NCBI RefSeq assembly: GCF_003722315.1
Contig: NZ_CP033580.1
Span: 1,487,001-1,551,000 of the forward strand
DNA: 64,000 nucleotides
Direction of reading: 5' to 3'
DNA from: Thermoanaerobacter ethanolicus JW 200
Lineage (GTDB): Bacteria; Bacillota; Thermoanaerobacteria; Thermoanaerobacterales; Thermoanaerobacteraceae
In this document: positions 35,082 through 45,004 of the stretch, piece after piece
Position numbering within the stretch: the first letter of the stretch is position 1
How the letters are laid out: every line of letters begins with the position of its first letter
The notes under the pieces: model-generated
Told to the model about the DNA's origin: nothing
What the model saw: the letters and a program-made list of their open reading frames with translations, nothing else
The model's database searches: none
Translations under genes and position numbers: made by a program

Positions 35082-36269
35082 TTGGTTGCAATAAAATTAT
35101 GGAATTTTTTAAAAGGATATGTTATTATTAAGATTGAAGGTTTGTCAATTGAAAAATTTTTAAATCTCATAATGGTAAATGATGTCTATATTTGGGATAT
35201 TGAGCGTAAGAATTATACTACTATAGTCGCAAAAGTAAGTTTAAAGGGTTTTAAAGAAATAGTGTCTTTTGCGAAAAAAACTAATTGTCGTGTTTCAGTG
35301 ATTTCTAAAAGAGGGTTGCCTTTTGTAATTTCTCGATTAAAAAGAAGAAAATCATTGGTTTTAGGGGCAGCAATTTCTCTTATACTGATTTATGCATTTT
35401 CTACTTTTATATGGGAAATTAATATAGAGACCGTCAACAATGTAAATGAAAAAGTAGTTTTAGAAAAGCTTTCACACTTAGGATTAAAGCCAGGAGTTTC
35501 TAAATTTGCTATAGATGTTAATAAAATAGAGACAGAATTTTTATTACAAAATAATGATATATCGTGGATAGGAATAAATATAAAGGGTACTAATGCTTTT
35601 GTAAAAGTTGTAGGTAAAACAAAACCTCAAGAGGTATTGTCAAAAGATGAACCATGCAATATAATAGCTAAAAAAGATGGTATAATTTATAAGATGACGG
35701 TTTTAGAAGGGGAAGCGGTAAAAAAAGTTGGAGATACAGTAAAAGCGGGAGATATAATTGTTACAGGGATAATTGAAAAGCCAGGACTAGAGACAAGATT
35801 TGTACATGCTGATGGCCAAATTATTGGGAGGACATGGTATGAAGTTTATGCTGACGCCGAACTCAAAAAAGAAGTCTTTGAGAGGACAAACAACAAAATA
35901 ACTGTTACAAAAATAATATTTGGCAATAATACTATAACTATATCGCCTAAAAAAGTAGACTTTAAGAATTTTGAAAAAGAGGAAAAAGAGATAATATCAA
36001 AAAATTTTCCAGTTAGAATAATAAAAGAAGTATACTATGAAACCAAACCTAAAACTATTGTTTTATCTAAAGAGGAAGCAAAAAATATTGCTTTTGAAAA
36101 AGCACTAAAGGAGTTGGAGAAGGTTTTAGGCCCTCAAAGTAAGATAGTAAATAAAAAAGAAAGTTATGTGATTATACAAGATAAAATATTAAGAGCCAAT
36201 ATTACTGCAGAGGTTTTAGAGGAAATAGGAATGAAAGAAAAAATTTCTTATATAGGAGGGGAACATTGA
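35082..36269 (+). CDS. yqfD: sporulation protein YqfD
   Basis: 395-aa protein of the YqfD family, which is linked in some clostridia to forespore engulfment and signalling. It has an N-terminal soluble region, one membrane helix (about residues 91-110, SLVLGAAISLILIYAFSTF) and a large external C-terminal domain. TTG start behind GGAGGAG; no ATG nearby fits. Its stop overlaps the phoH start. Confidence 0.92.
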   Translation: MVAIKLWNFLKGYVIIKIEGLSIEKFLNLIMVNDVYIWDIERKNYTTIVAKVSLKGFKEIVSFAKKTNCRVSVISKRGLPFVISRLKRRKSLVLGAAISLILIYAFSTFIWEINIETVNNVNEKVVLEKLSHLGLKPGVSKFAIDVNKIETEFLLQNNDISWIGINIKGTNAFVKVVGKTKPQEVLSKDEPCNIIAKKDGIIYKMTVLEGEAVKKVGDTVKAGDIIVTGIIEKPGLETRFVHADGQIIGRTWYEVYADAELKKEVFERTNNKITVTKIIFGNNTITISPKKVDFKNFEKEEKEIISKNFPVRIIKEVYYETKPKTIVLSKEEAKNIAFEKALKELEKVLGPQSKIVNKKESYVIIQDKILRANITAEVLEEIGMKEKISYIGGEH

Positions 36270-37261
36270 TTAAGGAGTTAGCTATTAATATTGAGGATAT
36301 GGAGCAAGCTGCCAATTTGTTTGGCAACTTTGATGAAAATATTAAGTTAATAGAAGAGGGATTAGATGTCAAGATAGTGTTAAGAGGAGGAATTATTAAG
36401 ATAACGGGGGAAGAAAAAAACGTGGAATCTGCTAATAAACTTTTTAACAAATTGATGGGAATGATTGAAAAGGGAGATGTGATTACTACTCAAAATGTTT
36501 TGTATACTATGAATATGATTGAGGCAGGAGAAGAAGAAAAACTAAAGTCTTTAATGTCTGATATTGTTTGTATAACAGCTAGAGGCAAACAGATAAGGTG
36601 CAAAACTTATGGGCAAATGAGGTATGTAGAAGCTATAAGAAAAAATCAGATTGTATTTGGAATAGGACCTGCCGGTACGGGCAAGACCTATTTGGCTATG
36701 GCAATGGCTATTACCGCAATGAAAAATAAAGAAGTAGGTCGTATAATTTTAACAAGGCCGGCTGTTGAAGCAGGAGAAAAGTTGGGTTTTTTGCCAGGAG
36801 ATTTGCAAGAAAAAGTTGATCCTTATTTAAGACCTTTATATGATGCGCTTTACGACATTTTAGGAGCAGAAGTTTTCCAAAAATACATGGAGAAAGGCTT
36901 AATTGAGGTAGCACCCCTAGCTTATATGAGAGGTAGAACTTTGGACGATTCTTTTATAATACTTGATGAAGCTCAAAACACCACTCCTGAGCAGATGAAA
37001 ATGTTTTTAACCCGTATAGGTTTTGGTTCTAAAGCAGTTATAACTGGTGACGTTACTCAAATAGATTTGCCAAGAGGTAAAAAATCCGGACTAAAAGAGG
37101 TTATGGAGATATTAAAAGGAATAGAAGGTATAGAGTTTGTAATGCTTTCTGAAGAAGATGTGATAAGGCATCCTCTTGTAGCTAAAATCATAAAAGCTTA
37201 TGAAATTTATGAGAAGAACATGGAGGAAAACAAATCAGAAATCCCAGAGCGAGGGGAATAA
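36266..37261 (+). CDS. PhoH-family ATPase (YbeZ-like)
   Basis: 331-aa P-loop ATPase with an N-terminal KH-like segment. Walker A is GIGPAGTGKTYLAMA and Walker B lies in SFIILDEAQNTT. PhoH/YbeZ neighbours ybeY almost universally and is thought to act with it in rRNA processing. TTG start overlapping the yqfD stop, behind GGAGGGG. Confidence 0.94.
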   Translation: MIKELAINIEDMEQAANLFGNFDENIKLIEEGLDVKIVLRGGIIKITGEEKNVESANKLFNKLMGMIEKGDVITTQNVLYTMNMIEAGEEEKLKSLMSDIVCITARGKQIRCKTYGQMRYVEAIRKNQIVFGIGPAGTGKTYLAMAMAITAMKNKEVGRIILTRPAVEAGEKLGFLPGDLQEKVDPYLRPLYDALYDILGAEVFQKYMEKGLIEVAPLAYMRGRTLDDSFIILDEAQNTTPEQMKMFLTRIGFGSKAVITGDVTQIDLPRGKKSGLKEVMEILKGIEGIEFVMLSEEDVIRHPLVAKIIKAYEIYEKNMEENKSEIPERGE

Positions 37262-37264
37262 TCC

Positions 37265-39331
37265 ATGAAAAAACTGGACAAACATATAAAAAATATAATT
37301 AAAAATGAGCAATTGATAATCATTTTTTTTGTTATTTTTTATTTTGTTTCTTCCTATGCCTTAGTTTATACTAGTGTAACGCCTCCAAAATTTGACTTAA
37401 AAGCTGGGGACGTAGCTACTCAAGACATAAAAGCTCCTAAAGATGTAGTAGATGTAGTTGCTACTCAAAAGAAAATAGAGGAAGCAGTAAATGCGGTAAA
37501 TCCCAAATATGATTATAATGAAAATATTGCCAAAGAATCTTATCTTAAGCTGGTTGATTTTTTTAATAAATTGAGAGATGTACGCAAATCTTCAGAAACA
37601 GAAGAAAAGAAATTGCAGGACTTTAAAGCTGTAAGTCCCATAGGTTTAGAAGATAATGACGTGGCTTTGCTTTTAAAAATAGATGATAATACCCTTATAA
37701 ACATGGAATCGGTGGTATTATCGACAGAAAAAGCAATTATGGCAAGGCAGATTACAGAAGATGCTTTGCCTACTGTTTTAAACGATGCCAAGAGTGTTGT
37801 AGAAAGTTCTGATATTTCTGAAGAAGTAAAACCAGTAGCTGTTAAGATTTTATCTTCTGTTATTGTTCCTAATATGATATATAATGCCTATGAGACAAAC
37901 CTTGCTAAAAAAGAAGCAGAGGAAAGAGTACAGCCGGTTATGTATAAAAAAGGACAAAATATCGTAGTCAGTGGAGAAGTGGTGACACAACAACAAATTG
38001 AGGTTTTGAAATCTTTAGGTCTCTTAAAAGGTAGCAGTAAGATTGACTATGGAATGATAATAGGCTTATTTTTGATTTTAGGCTTGTCACTTTTTTTATC
38101 AGTGTATTATATTATAAAATTGGACAAAAAGATTACTACAAAAAAAATGTACATTGAATTGTTGTGCTTAACAGGTATTTTTTATCTTTTATTAGCTGTT
38201 GCCTTTAAAGAGATTGAACCGCTTTTAATTCCTGCTGCTACTTTGCCTATGCTAATTTCTGTTTTAATAGATCCTTATATTGCTATTATGATTGACATAA
38301 TTTATTCTCTTTTAGTAGGCTTAATGGTTGGTTTTAACCAAGAATTTATTTTTATGTCATTGCTAGGGGGATTGATTGGTGCAGTAAAACTTTCTCATTC
38401 TAAGCAACGTTTAGATTTTGTAAAAGCGGGTCTTTACGTCAGTGGGGTAAATCTTGTAAGTATTGTAGGAATAGGGCTTTTAAATAGCAATGATATAATT
38501 TCTGTATTAAAAAGCAGTTTATGGGGAATTGTCAGTGGAACTTTTAGTATAATTTTGGTTATTGGTACTTTGCCTTTTTGGGAAACAGCTTTTGATATCT
38601 TAACTCCTTTAAAACTTTTAGAGCTGTCAAATCCAAATAATCCGCTTCTTAAAAAACTTATAATGGATGCTCCTGGGACTTATCACCACAGCATGGTAGT
38701 AGCAAATCTCGCAGAAGCTGCTTCTGATGCTATTGGAGCGAACAGTTTGTTAGTTAGAGTGGGGGCTTATTACCATGATATAGGTAAAATTAAAAGACCT
38801 TATTTTTTCAAAGAGAACCAGCTTTCAGGAGAAAATTTGCATGACAAAATTTCTCCTGATTTAAGTACATTAGTAATAATTTCCCATGTAAAAGATGGGG
38901 TGGAATTAGCTAAAAAGTATAAACTTCCTCAACAAGTCATTGATTTGATAAAAGAACACCATGGTACTTCCTTAGTGAAATACTTTTATACTAAGGCTTT
39001 ACAAAATGAAGAGGAATCTTGCGAAGAAGAATCTTTTAGATATCCAGGTCCAAAACCTTCTACCAAAGAGTCTGCCATTTTGATGTTGGCAGATTCTGTA
39101 GAAGCAGCTGTGAGGTCTATTCCTGAACCTACTGAGGAAAATATAAAGAATATGATTGAAAAAATCATGGCAGATAGATTAAATGATGGTCAGTTGGAAG
39201 ATAGCGATTTAACTTTAAAAGATATTAAAACTATAAAAAATTCTTTTTTGACTGCTTTAACTGGTATGTTTCATAAAAGAATTGAGTATCCTGATATTGA
39301 ACCAAATCAAAATAAAGAGGTGTTAGAATGA
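37265..39331 (+). CDS. 7TM-HD cyclic-di-AMP phosphodiesterase (PgpH/YqfF type)
   Basis: 688-aa membrane protein: an N-terminal membrane helix, a large extracellular 7TMR-HDED domain (about 45-260), seven membrane helices (about 265-450) and a cytoplasmic HD phosphohydrolase domain (about 475-640) with GTYHHSMVV, AYYHDIGKIKRPYFF and KEHHGT metal-ligand motifs. In Listeria and Bacillus the family degrades c-di-AMP to pApA. Its place between phoH and ybeY is conserved. The ybeY start overlaps its stop (ATGA). Confidence 0.93.
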   Translation: MKKLDKHIKNIIKNEQLIIIFFVIFYFVSSYALVYTSVTPPKFDLKAGDVATQDIKAPKDVVDVVATQKKIEEAVNAVNPKYDYNENIAKESYLKLVDFFNKLRDVRKSSETEEKKLQDFKAVSPIGLEDNDVALLLKIDDNTLINMESVVLSTEKAIMARQITEDALPTVLNDAKSVVESSDISEEVKPVAVKILSSVIVPNMIYNAYETNLAKKEAEERVQPVMYKKGQNIVVSGEVVTQQQIEVLKSLGLLKGSSKIDYGMIIGLFLILGLSLFLSVYYIIKLDKKITTKKMYIELLCLTGIFYLLLAVAFKEIEPLLIPAATLPMLISVLIDPYIAIMIDIIYSLLVGLMVGFNQEFIFMSLLGGLIGAVKLSHSKQRLDFVKAGLYVSGVNLVSIVGIGLLNSNDIISVLKSSLWGIVSGTFSIILVIGTLPFWETAFDILTPLKLLELSNPNNPLLKKLIMDAPGTYHHSMVVANLAEAASDAIGANSLLVRVGAYYHDIGKIKRPYFFKENQLSGENLHDKISPDLSTLVIISHVKDGVELAKKYKLPQQVIDLIKEHHGTSLVKYFYTKALQNEEESCEEESFRYPGPKPSTKESAILMLADSVEAAVRSIPEPTEENIKNMIEKIMADRLNDGQLEDSDLTLKDIKTIKNSFLTALTGMFHKRIEYPDIEPNQNKEVLE

Positions 39332-39807
39332 ACATTTTGATAGACAACAGACAAGATAAAGTTGATGCAATAAATTTGGAAGAATTGGTGGAAAAAGTTA
39401 TAAAAACAGTATTAGAGGTAGAAGAGGTTATTGATAATGTTGAAGTAAGTGTGTCCTTTGTGGATAATGAGGAAATTAGAAAATTAAATAAATATTATAG
39501 GGGCATAGATAAGCCGACAGATGTTTTGTCATTTCCTTTAGCAGAGTTTGAAGAGACTTATGGGGAAGTTGAGAAAATAGAGGAAGATTCAGAAGAGGTA
39601 CAGCCAATAGGAGATATAGTTATTTCTTTAGAAAAAGCATTAGAGCAGTCAATAGAATATGGACATTCCTTTGAAAGAGAAGTAGCTTATTTAACAGCTC
39701 ACAGCATGTTGCATCTTTTGGGTTATGACCATGAAACTGAAGAAGAAAGAAAAATTATGAGGGAAAAAGAAGAGGAAGTTATGGCAAGGCTTAATATTGG
39801 GCGGTGA
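39328..39807 (+). CDS. ybeY: endoribonuclease YbeY
   Basis: 159-aa zinc-dependent endoribonuclease for 16S rRNA 3'-end maturation and ribosome quality control. The metal motif is HSMLHLLGYDH (HxxxHxxxxDH) and the conserved substrate-binding region includes NKYYRGIDKPTDVLSFPL. Slightly longer than many YbeY proteins owing to an acidic insert near residues 75-92. Part of the phoH-pgpH-ybeY-dgkA-era cluster. Confidence 0.96.
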   Translation: MNILIDNRQDKVDAINLEELVEKVIKTVLEVEEVIDNVEVSVSFVDNEEIRKLNKYYRGIDKPTDVLSFPLAEFEETYGEVEKIEEDSEEVQPIGDIVISLEKALEQSIEYGHSFEREVAYLTAHSMLHLLGYDHETEEERKIMREKEEEVMARLNIGR

Positions 39808-39811
39808 TTTT

Positions 39812-40510
39812 GTGAAATCGAGAAATTTAATTGACAGCTTTAATTATGCGATAGATGGCATTTTACATGCTTTTAAAACCCAAAGAAACATGAAGATTCA
39901 CTTTGCCATAGCAATATTGGTATTATTCTTTTGCCTTTTTTTGGACCTTTCCAGGGTAGAATTTGTGGTAATTTTATTTACAATTTCTTTAGTTTTAATT
40001 TCTGAAATGATAAATACGGCTATTGAAACCACAATTGACATGATGGTTAAAAATTATAATCCTTTGGCTAAGGTTGCGAAAAATGTAGCTGCAGGAGCAG
40101 TTCTTATATCCGCGATAAATGCCATTCTTGTAGCTTATTTAATATTTTTTGATAGAGTAAATCCTTGGACAAAAATAATTTTATTAAAGCTTAGAGAGTC
40201 ACCCATTCATATCACAGTTATAAGTCTTTTAGTTGTAGTGTTTTTGACTGTAATTTTAAAGGTGCATTTTAAAGAAGGAACTCCTATGAGGGGAGGAATG
40301 CCCAGCGCTCATAGTGCTATTGCTTTTGCTACTGCGACAGCTATAACTTTTATGACAGCAAATGCTTTTATTGCCACTTTAGGTTTTTTACTTGCTCTTA
40401 TGGTGGCTGAAAGCAGAGTAGAAGGTAAAATCCACTCTTTTTCTCAGGTATTTTTTGGAGGTTTATTTGGGATATTGATTACAGTGTTGATTTTTCAAAT
40501 AATCAAATAA
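39812..40510 (+). CDS. diacylglycerol/undecaprenol kinase fused to a PAP2-like phosphatase
   Basis: 232-aa membrane protein with two parts. Residues ~1-120 are a DgkA-type kinase ([21 protein letters not shown] and the catalytic [15 protein letters not shown]). Residues ~130-232 are membrane helices with [17 protein letters not shown] and [15 protein letters not shown], a PAP2 phosphatase-type core (PSAH and the later His). A fusion of lipid kinase and lipid phosphatase suggests opposite steps on undecaprenol or diacylglycerol. The GTG at 39812 is chosen from GGCGGTGA just upstream. Followed by era. Confidence 0.88.
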   Translation: MKSRNLIDSFNYAIDGILHAFKTQRNMKIHFAIAILVLFFCLFLDLSRVEFVVILFTISLVLISEMINTAIETTIDMMVKNYNPLAKVAKNVAAGAVLISAINAILVAYLIFFDRVNPWTKIILLKLRESPIHITVISLLVVVFLTVILKVHFKEGTPMRGGMPSAHSAIAFATATAITFMTANAFIATLGFLLALMVAESRVEGKIHSFSQVFFGGLFGILITVLIFQIIK

Positions 40511-40521
40511 GGAGTGATGAT

Positions 40522-41430
40522 ATGGGCCATAAAGCTGGTTTTGTAGCATTAGTTGGTAGAACTAATGTAGGTAAATCTACTCTTTTAAATGCAATTTTAC
40601 AAGAGAAGATTGCTATTACTTCTCCCAAACCCCAAACTACTCGAAATACCATTCATGGGATTTTGACAACAGATGAATACCAGGTTATTTTTGTTGACAC
40701 TCCTGGCATTCATAAACCTAAATCTAAATTAAGCGAATTTATGATTGAGGTAGCTAAAAGAACATTGAAAGAAGTTGACCTTATTTTGTATATGATAGAA
40801 CCAGATACGGAAGTAGGACCTGGAGATAGATACATAATCGAACATTTAAAAGAAGTAGATACACCTGTCATACTTGTAGTCAACAAAATAGATTTGGTGC
40901 CTGAGGAAAGAGTAGAAGAGACTATAAAAATTTTTAAAGAGCAATATGAGTTTAAAGATGTAGTAGCTATTTCTGCTATTGAAAATAAAAATATAGATTT
41001 GTTAAAAGAAAAAATTGTATCACTTTTGCCAGAAGGCCCCAAATATTATTTGGATGATTATATAACAGATCAGCCCGAAAAATTAATAGTGGCAGAAATA
41101 ATTCGAGAGAAGATGTTACACTTTTTAGAGGAAGAAGTACCTCACGGTGTTTATGTGGAAGTAGAATCTATTAAAGAGAGGGAAGATAAAGATATAATAG
41201 ACATTGAAGCATATATTTACTGTGAGAAAGAGTCCCACAAAGGAATTATTATAGGCAAAAATGGGCAAATGCTAAAAAAGATAGGTCAAAGTGCGCGACT
41301 TGATTTAGAAGAATTTTATGGAAAACAGGTTTTTCTTGACCTATGGGTAAAGACGAGGAAGGGGTGGAGAGACAATACAACGTTACTTAAAAAATTAGGA
41401 TATGCCATTGACAAGAAAACTTACGAATAG
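40522..41430 (+). CDS. era: GTPase Era
   Basis: 302-aa ribosome assembly GTPase that binds the 3' end of 16S rRNA. G1 [10 protein letters not shown]3 [10 protein letters not shown]4 NKIDLV and a C-terminal KH domain containing [13 protein letters not shown]. Length and order are canonical; AAGGAGTGAT precedes the ATG. Confidence 0.97.
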   Translation: MGHKAGFVALVGRTNVGKSTLLNAILQEKIAITSPKPQTTRNTIHGILTTDEYQVIFVDTPGIHKPKSKLSEFMIEVAKRTLKEVDLILYMIEPDTEVGPGDRYIIEHLKEVDTPVILVVNKIDLVPEERVEETIKIFKEQYEFKDVVAISAIENKNIDLLKEKIVSLLPEGPKYYLDDYITDQPEKLIVAEIIREKMLHFLEEEVPHGVYVEVESIKEREDKDIIDIEAYIYCEKESHKGIIIGKNGQMLKKIGQSARLDLEEFYGKQVFLDLWVKTRKGWRDNTTLLKKLGYAIDKKTYE

Positions 41431-41465
41431 TAAAGTATTTAGTGAAAACAAAAGGAGGTTATATT

Positions 41466-42137
41466 ATGAACATAGCAAAAATGATTGACCACACTTTATT
41501 AAAACCAAATGCGACAAAAAGCGAGATAGAAAAGCTTTGTAATGAGGCAAAAGAGTATGGATTTGCTTCTGTCTGCATAAACCCCTGCTTTGTAGACCTT
41601 GCCTATAGTATGTTAAAAGATACAGATGTTAAAGTTTGCACAGTGATAGGTTTTCCATTAGGTGCAAATACTATCGAAACCAAAGTATTTGAAGCAGTTG
41701 AAGCGGTTAAAAAAGGTGCGACAGAAGTTGACATGGTATTAAATATAAGCATGTTGAAGAGTGGAGATTACGACTATGTAAAAAAAGAAATTGAAGAAGT
41801 TGTGAAAGCGGTAAAATCCTATGGAGATATAGTTGTAAAAGTAATTTTAGAAACCTGCTATCTCACTGATGAAGAAAAGGTAAAAGCATGTCAGATCACA
41901 AAAGAAGCAGGTGCTGATTTTGTTAAGACTTCTACTGGTTTTGGGCCAGGTGGAGCGACGGTAGAGGATGTAAAATTAATGAGACAGGCAGTTGGTGAAA
42001 ACTTTGGTGTTAAAGCCTCTGGCGGTGTAAGAACTGCTGAAGATGCTAAGGCGATGATTGAAGCAGGAGCTAATCGCATTGGGGCAAGTGCAGGCGTTAA
42101 GATTGTGGAGGAATGGAATAAACTAAAAATGAGTTGA
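41466..42137 (+). CDS. deoC: deoxyribose-phosphate aldolase
   Basis: 223-aa class I aldolase that splits 2-deoxyribose-5-phosphate into glyceraldehyde-3-phosphate and acetaldehyde. The N-terminus [16 protein letters not shown], the catalytic Asp in EVDMVLNI and the Schiff-base Lys in [14 protein letters not shown] are present, as is the second Lys in VKASGGVRT. The start at 41466 follows AAAGGAGG. It is located between era and recO. Confidence 0.96.
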   Translation: MNIAKMIDHTLLKPNATKSEIEKLCNEAKEYGFASVCINPCFVDLAYSMLKDTDVKVCTVIGFPLGANTIETKVFEAVEAVKKGATEVDMVLNISMLKSGDYDYVKKEIEEVVKAVKSYGDIVVKVILETCYLTDEEKVKACQITKEAGADFVKTSTGFGPGGATVEDVKLMRQAVGENFGVKASGGVRTAEDAKAMIEAGANRIGASAGVKIVEEWNKLKMS

Positions 42138-42143
42138 TAAAAA

Positions 42144-42890
42144 ATGCGCTTGTTAAAAACAGAAGCAATAGTATTAAAAAACAATTTAATAGGTGAAACA
42201 GACAAAATAGCCACCCTTTTTACTAAAAGCTATGGCAAACTCCAGGCAGTGGCAAAAGGGGCAAGGCGATCAAAGAGCCGATTTGTGAATGCAATAAGGC
42301 CTTTTGTTGTTGCCAATTATGTTATTTTTGAGGGGCAAAATTATTACTATATTGACCAATGGGAGTTAATCGAAGCTCATAAAAATATAGAAAAAGACTT
42401 AGCTAAATTTTCTGTAGCTTCGTATATTGCCGAAACTATAAACAAAATTTTAGAGGAAAATCAAAAAAGCGAGAGGCTGTATCTGTTTTTAAAACATTCT
42501 TTAAAAGCAGTTGACGAGCTACAAATAGACCCTTTAATTTTTATTTCTTCTTATAACTTAAAATTAGTTTCTTTATTGGGATATATGCCTCAACTTGATA
42601 ATTGTGTTGTCTGTGGAAAAAGAGAGAATTTAAAATATTTTTCTAATTCCTGCGGGGGTGCAGTGTGTATAAACTGCAAAAATAAATGTTTTGACGCCAA
42701 GCCATTACATGAAGTAACATTAAAAGCTATAAAGTATTTTCTTAAAGGAGATTATGACAAGCTTCAAAATATTAAAGTTTCAGGAGTTATAAAAGAAGAA
42801 GTGGATAAAATAATAACAGCCTATATGAAAGAACATCTTGAAATAGAGTTTAAATCAAAAGATTTTATTGACAAGTTACAAAATATGTGA
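42144..42890 (+). CDS. recO: DNA repair protein RecO
   Basis: 248-aa recombination mediator that helps load RecA with RecR. N-terminal OB fold ([21 protein letters not shown]), helical domain, and a four-cysteine zinc site (CVVCGK ... CINCK). Downstream of era-deoC as in many Firmicutes. Confidence 0.94.
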   Translation: MRLLKTEAIVLKNNLIGETDKIATLFTKSYGKLQAVAKGARRSKSRFVNAIRPFVVANYVIFEGQNYYYIDQWELIEAHKNIEKDLAKFSVASYIAETINKILEENQKSERLYLFLKHSLKAVDELQIDPLIFISSYNLKLVSLLGYMPQLDNCVVCGKRENLKYFSNSCGGAVCINCKNKCFDAKPLHEVTLKAIKYFLKGDYDKLQNIKVSGVIKEEVDKIITAYMKEHLEIEFKSKDFIDKLQNM

Positions 42891-42904
42891 AAGGAGGGTT
42901 TAAC

Positions 42905-43315
42905 GTGTTAGATGAAGAATTAGAAAAAATAGATATGATAGTAGAGAGAATGGGAGTAAGTTATAAAGAAGCAAAAGAAGCATTAGAAAAGTCAGGTGGC
43001 AGTGTTGTAGACGCATTGATATATATAGAAGAGAATAGAAAAAGTTGGACTGAGACCTTTACAGTCGCAGGTTCAGAAGTTATGGAAAAAATAAAAGAAT
43101 TAATTAAAAAAGGTAATGTTACAAAAATAAGAATAAAAAAAGACGATAAAGTTCTTTTGGAGATTCCTGTAACTGCAGGTGCTATTTCTGCAGTTATCAT
43201 TCCTCAGTTGACGTTAGTGGGAGCGGCAGTAGCGCTTTTAGCTAATTGCACAATTGAAGTTGAAAAACATGATAAAAGCGTAACCGTATTAAAAGAAGAA
43301 AAGAAAAAAGATTGA
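42905..43315 (+). CDS. DUF4342 protein with N-terminal UBA-like domain
   Basis: 136 aa. The N-terminal 45 residues form a UBA-like three-helix pattern (MIVERMGVSYKEAKEALEKSGGSVVDAL). The remainder matches DUF4342: an amphipathic segment, KIRIKKDDKVLLEIPVTAG and a hydrophobic stretch (about 90-113) that could insert into the membrane. Function unknown. The GTG start follows AAAGGAGGG. Its stop codon overlaps the -35 box of the glyS promoter. Confidence 0.82.
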   Translation: MLDEELEKIDMIVERMGVSYKEAKEALEKSGGSVVDALIYIEENRKSWTETFTVAGSEVMEKIKELIKKGNVTKIRIKKDDKVLLEIPVTAGAISAVIIPQLTLVGAAVALLANCTIEVEKHDKSVTVLKEEKKKD

Positions 43316-43340
43316 CAGAAACTTGTCTCTTTGGTATTCT
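43312..43340 (+). promoter_or_regulatory. promoter of glyS
   Basis: TTGACA (43312-43317) overlapping the previous stop, 17 bp spacer, TATTCT (43335-43340). Confidence 0.7.
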
Positions 43341-43354
43341 TAAATAAGTAACGT

Positions 43355-43392
43355 CAAAAACCTTTCTTCCCAAAAGGGATGAAGGGTTTTTG
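43355..43392 (+). terminator. hairpin in the glyS leader / DUF4342 terminator
   Basis: CAAAAACC...TTCTTCCC and GGGATGAA..GGGTTTTTG pair into a long stem with small mismatches and end in a T-run. It ends the DUF4342 transcript and, if the promoter at 43312 is used, also lies in the glyS leader. Confidence 0.7.
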
Positions 43393-43424
43393 TATAATTG
43401 CGAGAGAAAAAGGAGTGTTATTAA

Positions 43425-44813
43425 ATGTCACAAGCAGTCACAATGGATAAAATAGTTGCCCTTGCAAAAAACAGAGGGTTTGTTTTTCCGGGGTCTGAAA
43501 TATATGGAGGACTTGCTAATACTTGGGATTATGGACCTCTGGGAGTAGAACTTAAAAACAATATTAAGAGGATGTGGTGGAAAAGATTTATTCAACAAAG
43601 TCCTTATAACGTAGGAATTGATACTGCAATTTTGATGAATCCAGAAGTGTGGGTTGCATCAGGTCATGTTAGCAGTTTTAGCGATCCTTTAATGGACTGT
43701 AAAGAGTGCAAATCAAGATTTAGAGCTGACCAATTGATTGAAGACTACATTAAAGAAAAGGAATTAAATATTTCTATTGAAGGTTGGACAAATGAACAAT
43801 TGATGGAATTTATAAAAGAGCATAAAGTGCCCTGTCCAAAATGTGGTGCCTATAATTTTACCGATATTAGGAAGTTTAATCTCATGTTTAAAACCTATCA
43901 AGGTGTTACAGAAGATTCTAAATCAGAAGTGTATTTGCGACCTGAAACCGCACAAGGAATTTTTGTGAACTTTAAAAACGTTCAAAGGACAACTCGTAAG
44001 AAAATACCTTTTGGAATAGGGCAAATTGGTAAATCTTTTAGAAATGAAATTACTCCTGGTAATTTCATATTCAGAACGAGAGAATTTGAACAGATGGAAT
44101 TAGAATTTTTCTGTAAACCGGGAGAAGATATGGAATGGTTTAGTTACTGGAGAAAATATTGCATGGATTGGCTTTTAGAATTCGGCTTAAAAGAAGAAAA
44201 CTTAAGATTTAGAGACCATAAAAAAGAAGAATTGTCTCATTATAGTACTGCTACCACAGACATAGAATATAATTTTCCCTTTGGATGGGGAGAGTTGTGG
44301 GGAATAGCTAATAGAACAGATTTTGATTTAAGGCAACACATGGAACATTCTGGAGTTGACCTGTCTTATATGGACCCTGTAACAGGAGAAAAGTACATAC
44401 CATATTGCATTGAGCCTTCTGTTGGGGTAGATAGGTTAATGTTGGCATTTTTAATAGATGCCTATGAAGAAGAAGAGTTAGAAGATGGAGAAACTAGAGT
44501 GGTTTTAAGGCTTCATCCTGCTCTTGCTCCCATTAAGGCAGCAGTGCTTCCATTATCCAAGAAATTATCAGAAAATGCCTATAAGCTTTATGACCAGTTG
44601 AGAAATAAATTCGTAGTAGATTACGATGAGACAGGAAGCATAGGTAAAAGGTATAGAAGACAGGATGAGATAGGCACGCCTTTCTGTATTACTTATGACT
44701 TTGATTCGGAAAATGACCATTGTGTAACCATAAGAGATAGAGATACTATGCAACAAGTGAGAATAAAAATTGAAGAAGTAGAGAAATATCTTGAAGAAAG
44801 GTTAAATTTTTAA
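43425..44813 (+). CDS. glyS: glycyl-tRNA synthetase (homodimeric type)
   Basis: 462-aa class II synthetase of the alpha2 type, not the two-subunit GlyQ/GlyS form. [26 protein letters not shown] at the N-terminus, cysteine pairs CKECKSR and CPKCGAYNF, class II motif 2 ([26 protein letters not shown]) and motif 3 ([14 protein letters not shown]) are present. No T-box leader in the 110 bp upstream. Well-isolated single gene. Confidence 0.96.
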   Translation: MSQAVTMDKIVALAKNRGFVFPGSEIYGGLANTWDYGPLGVELKNNIKRMWWKRFIQQSPYNVGIDTAILMNPEVWVASGHVSSFSDPLMDCKECKSRFRADQLIEDYIKEKELNISIEGWTNEQLMEFIKEHKVPCPKCGAYNFTDIRKFNLMFKTYQGVTEDSKSEVYLRPETAQGIFVNFKNVQRTTRKKIPFGIGQIGKSFRNEITPGNFIFRTREFEQMELEFFCKPGEDMEWFSYWRKYCMDWLLEFGLKEENLRFRDHKKEELSHYSTATTDIEYNFPFGWGELWGIANRTDFDLRQHMEHSGVDLSYMDPVTGEKYIPYCIEPSVGVDRLMLAFLIDAYEEEELEDGETRVVLRLHPALAPIKAAVLPLSKKLSENAYKLYDQLRNKFVVDYDETGSIGKRYRRQDEIGTPFCITYDFDSENDHCVTIRDRDTMQQVRIKIEEVEKYLEERLNF

Positions 44814-44814
44814 G

Positions 44815-44850
44815 GGAATCAGGCTTTTTAACTGATTTCCTTGATTTTTT
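44815..44850 (+). terminator. intrinsic terminator after glyS
   Basis: GGAATCAG and CTGATTTCC form a stem, followed by TTGATTTTTT. Confidence 0.75.
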
Positions 44851-44864
44851 ATGTTGCAATAATT

Positions 44865-44926
44865 TGTGATATAATAGGAAGGAAACGAAAAAGAAAGTTG
44901 GTTATCTTATAAAGTTGTGATATAAT
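44865..44926 (+). promoter_or_regulatory. tandem promoters/operators upstream of ccpN-ppsR-ppdK
   Basis: The 11-mer TGTGATATAAT occurs at 44865-44875 and again at 44916-44926. Each contains an extended -10 (TGATATAAT); the second has TTGGTT 17 bp upstream (44898-44903). The same 11-mer nearly matches the CcpN operator consensus known from Bacillus (TRTGHYATAYW), differing at one position, so autoregulation by CcpN is plausible. Confidence 0.6.
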
Positions 44927-45004
44927 TATACTAAAGTGATAAACCGATAGAAAACGTTTATGAAACGACAGAGGAAAGTATAAATTGTCAAAAACTTTAA
45001 AGGG

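Noticed and set aside
43316-43424. T-box leader before glyS (also considered for gltX)
   Set aside because: No AGGGTGGNACCGCG-type antiterminator and too little space.
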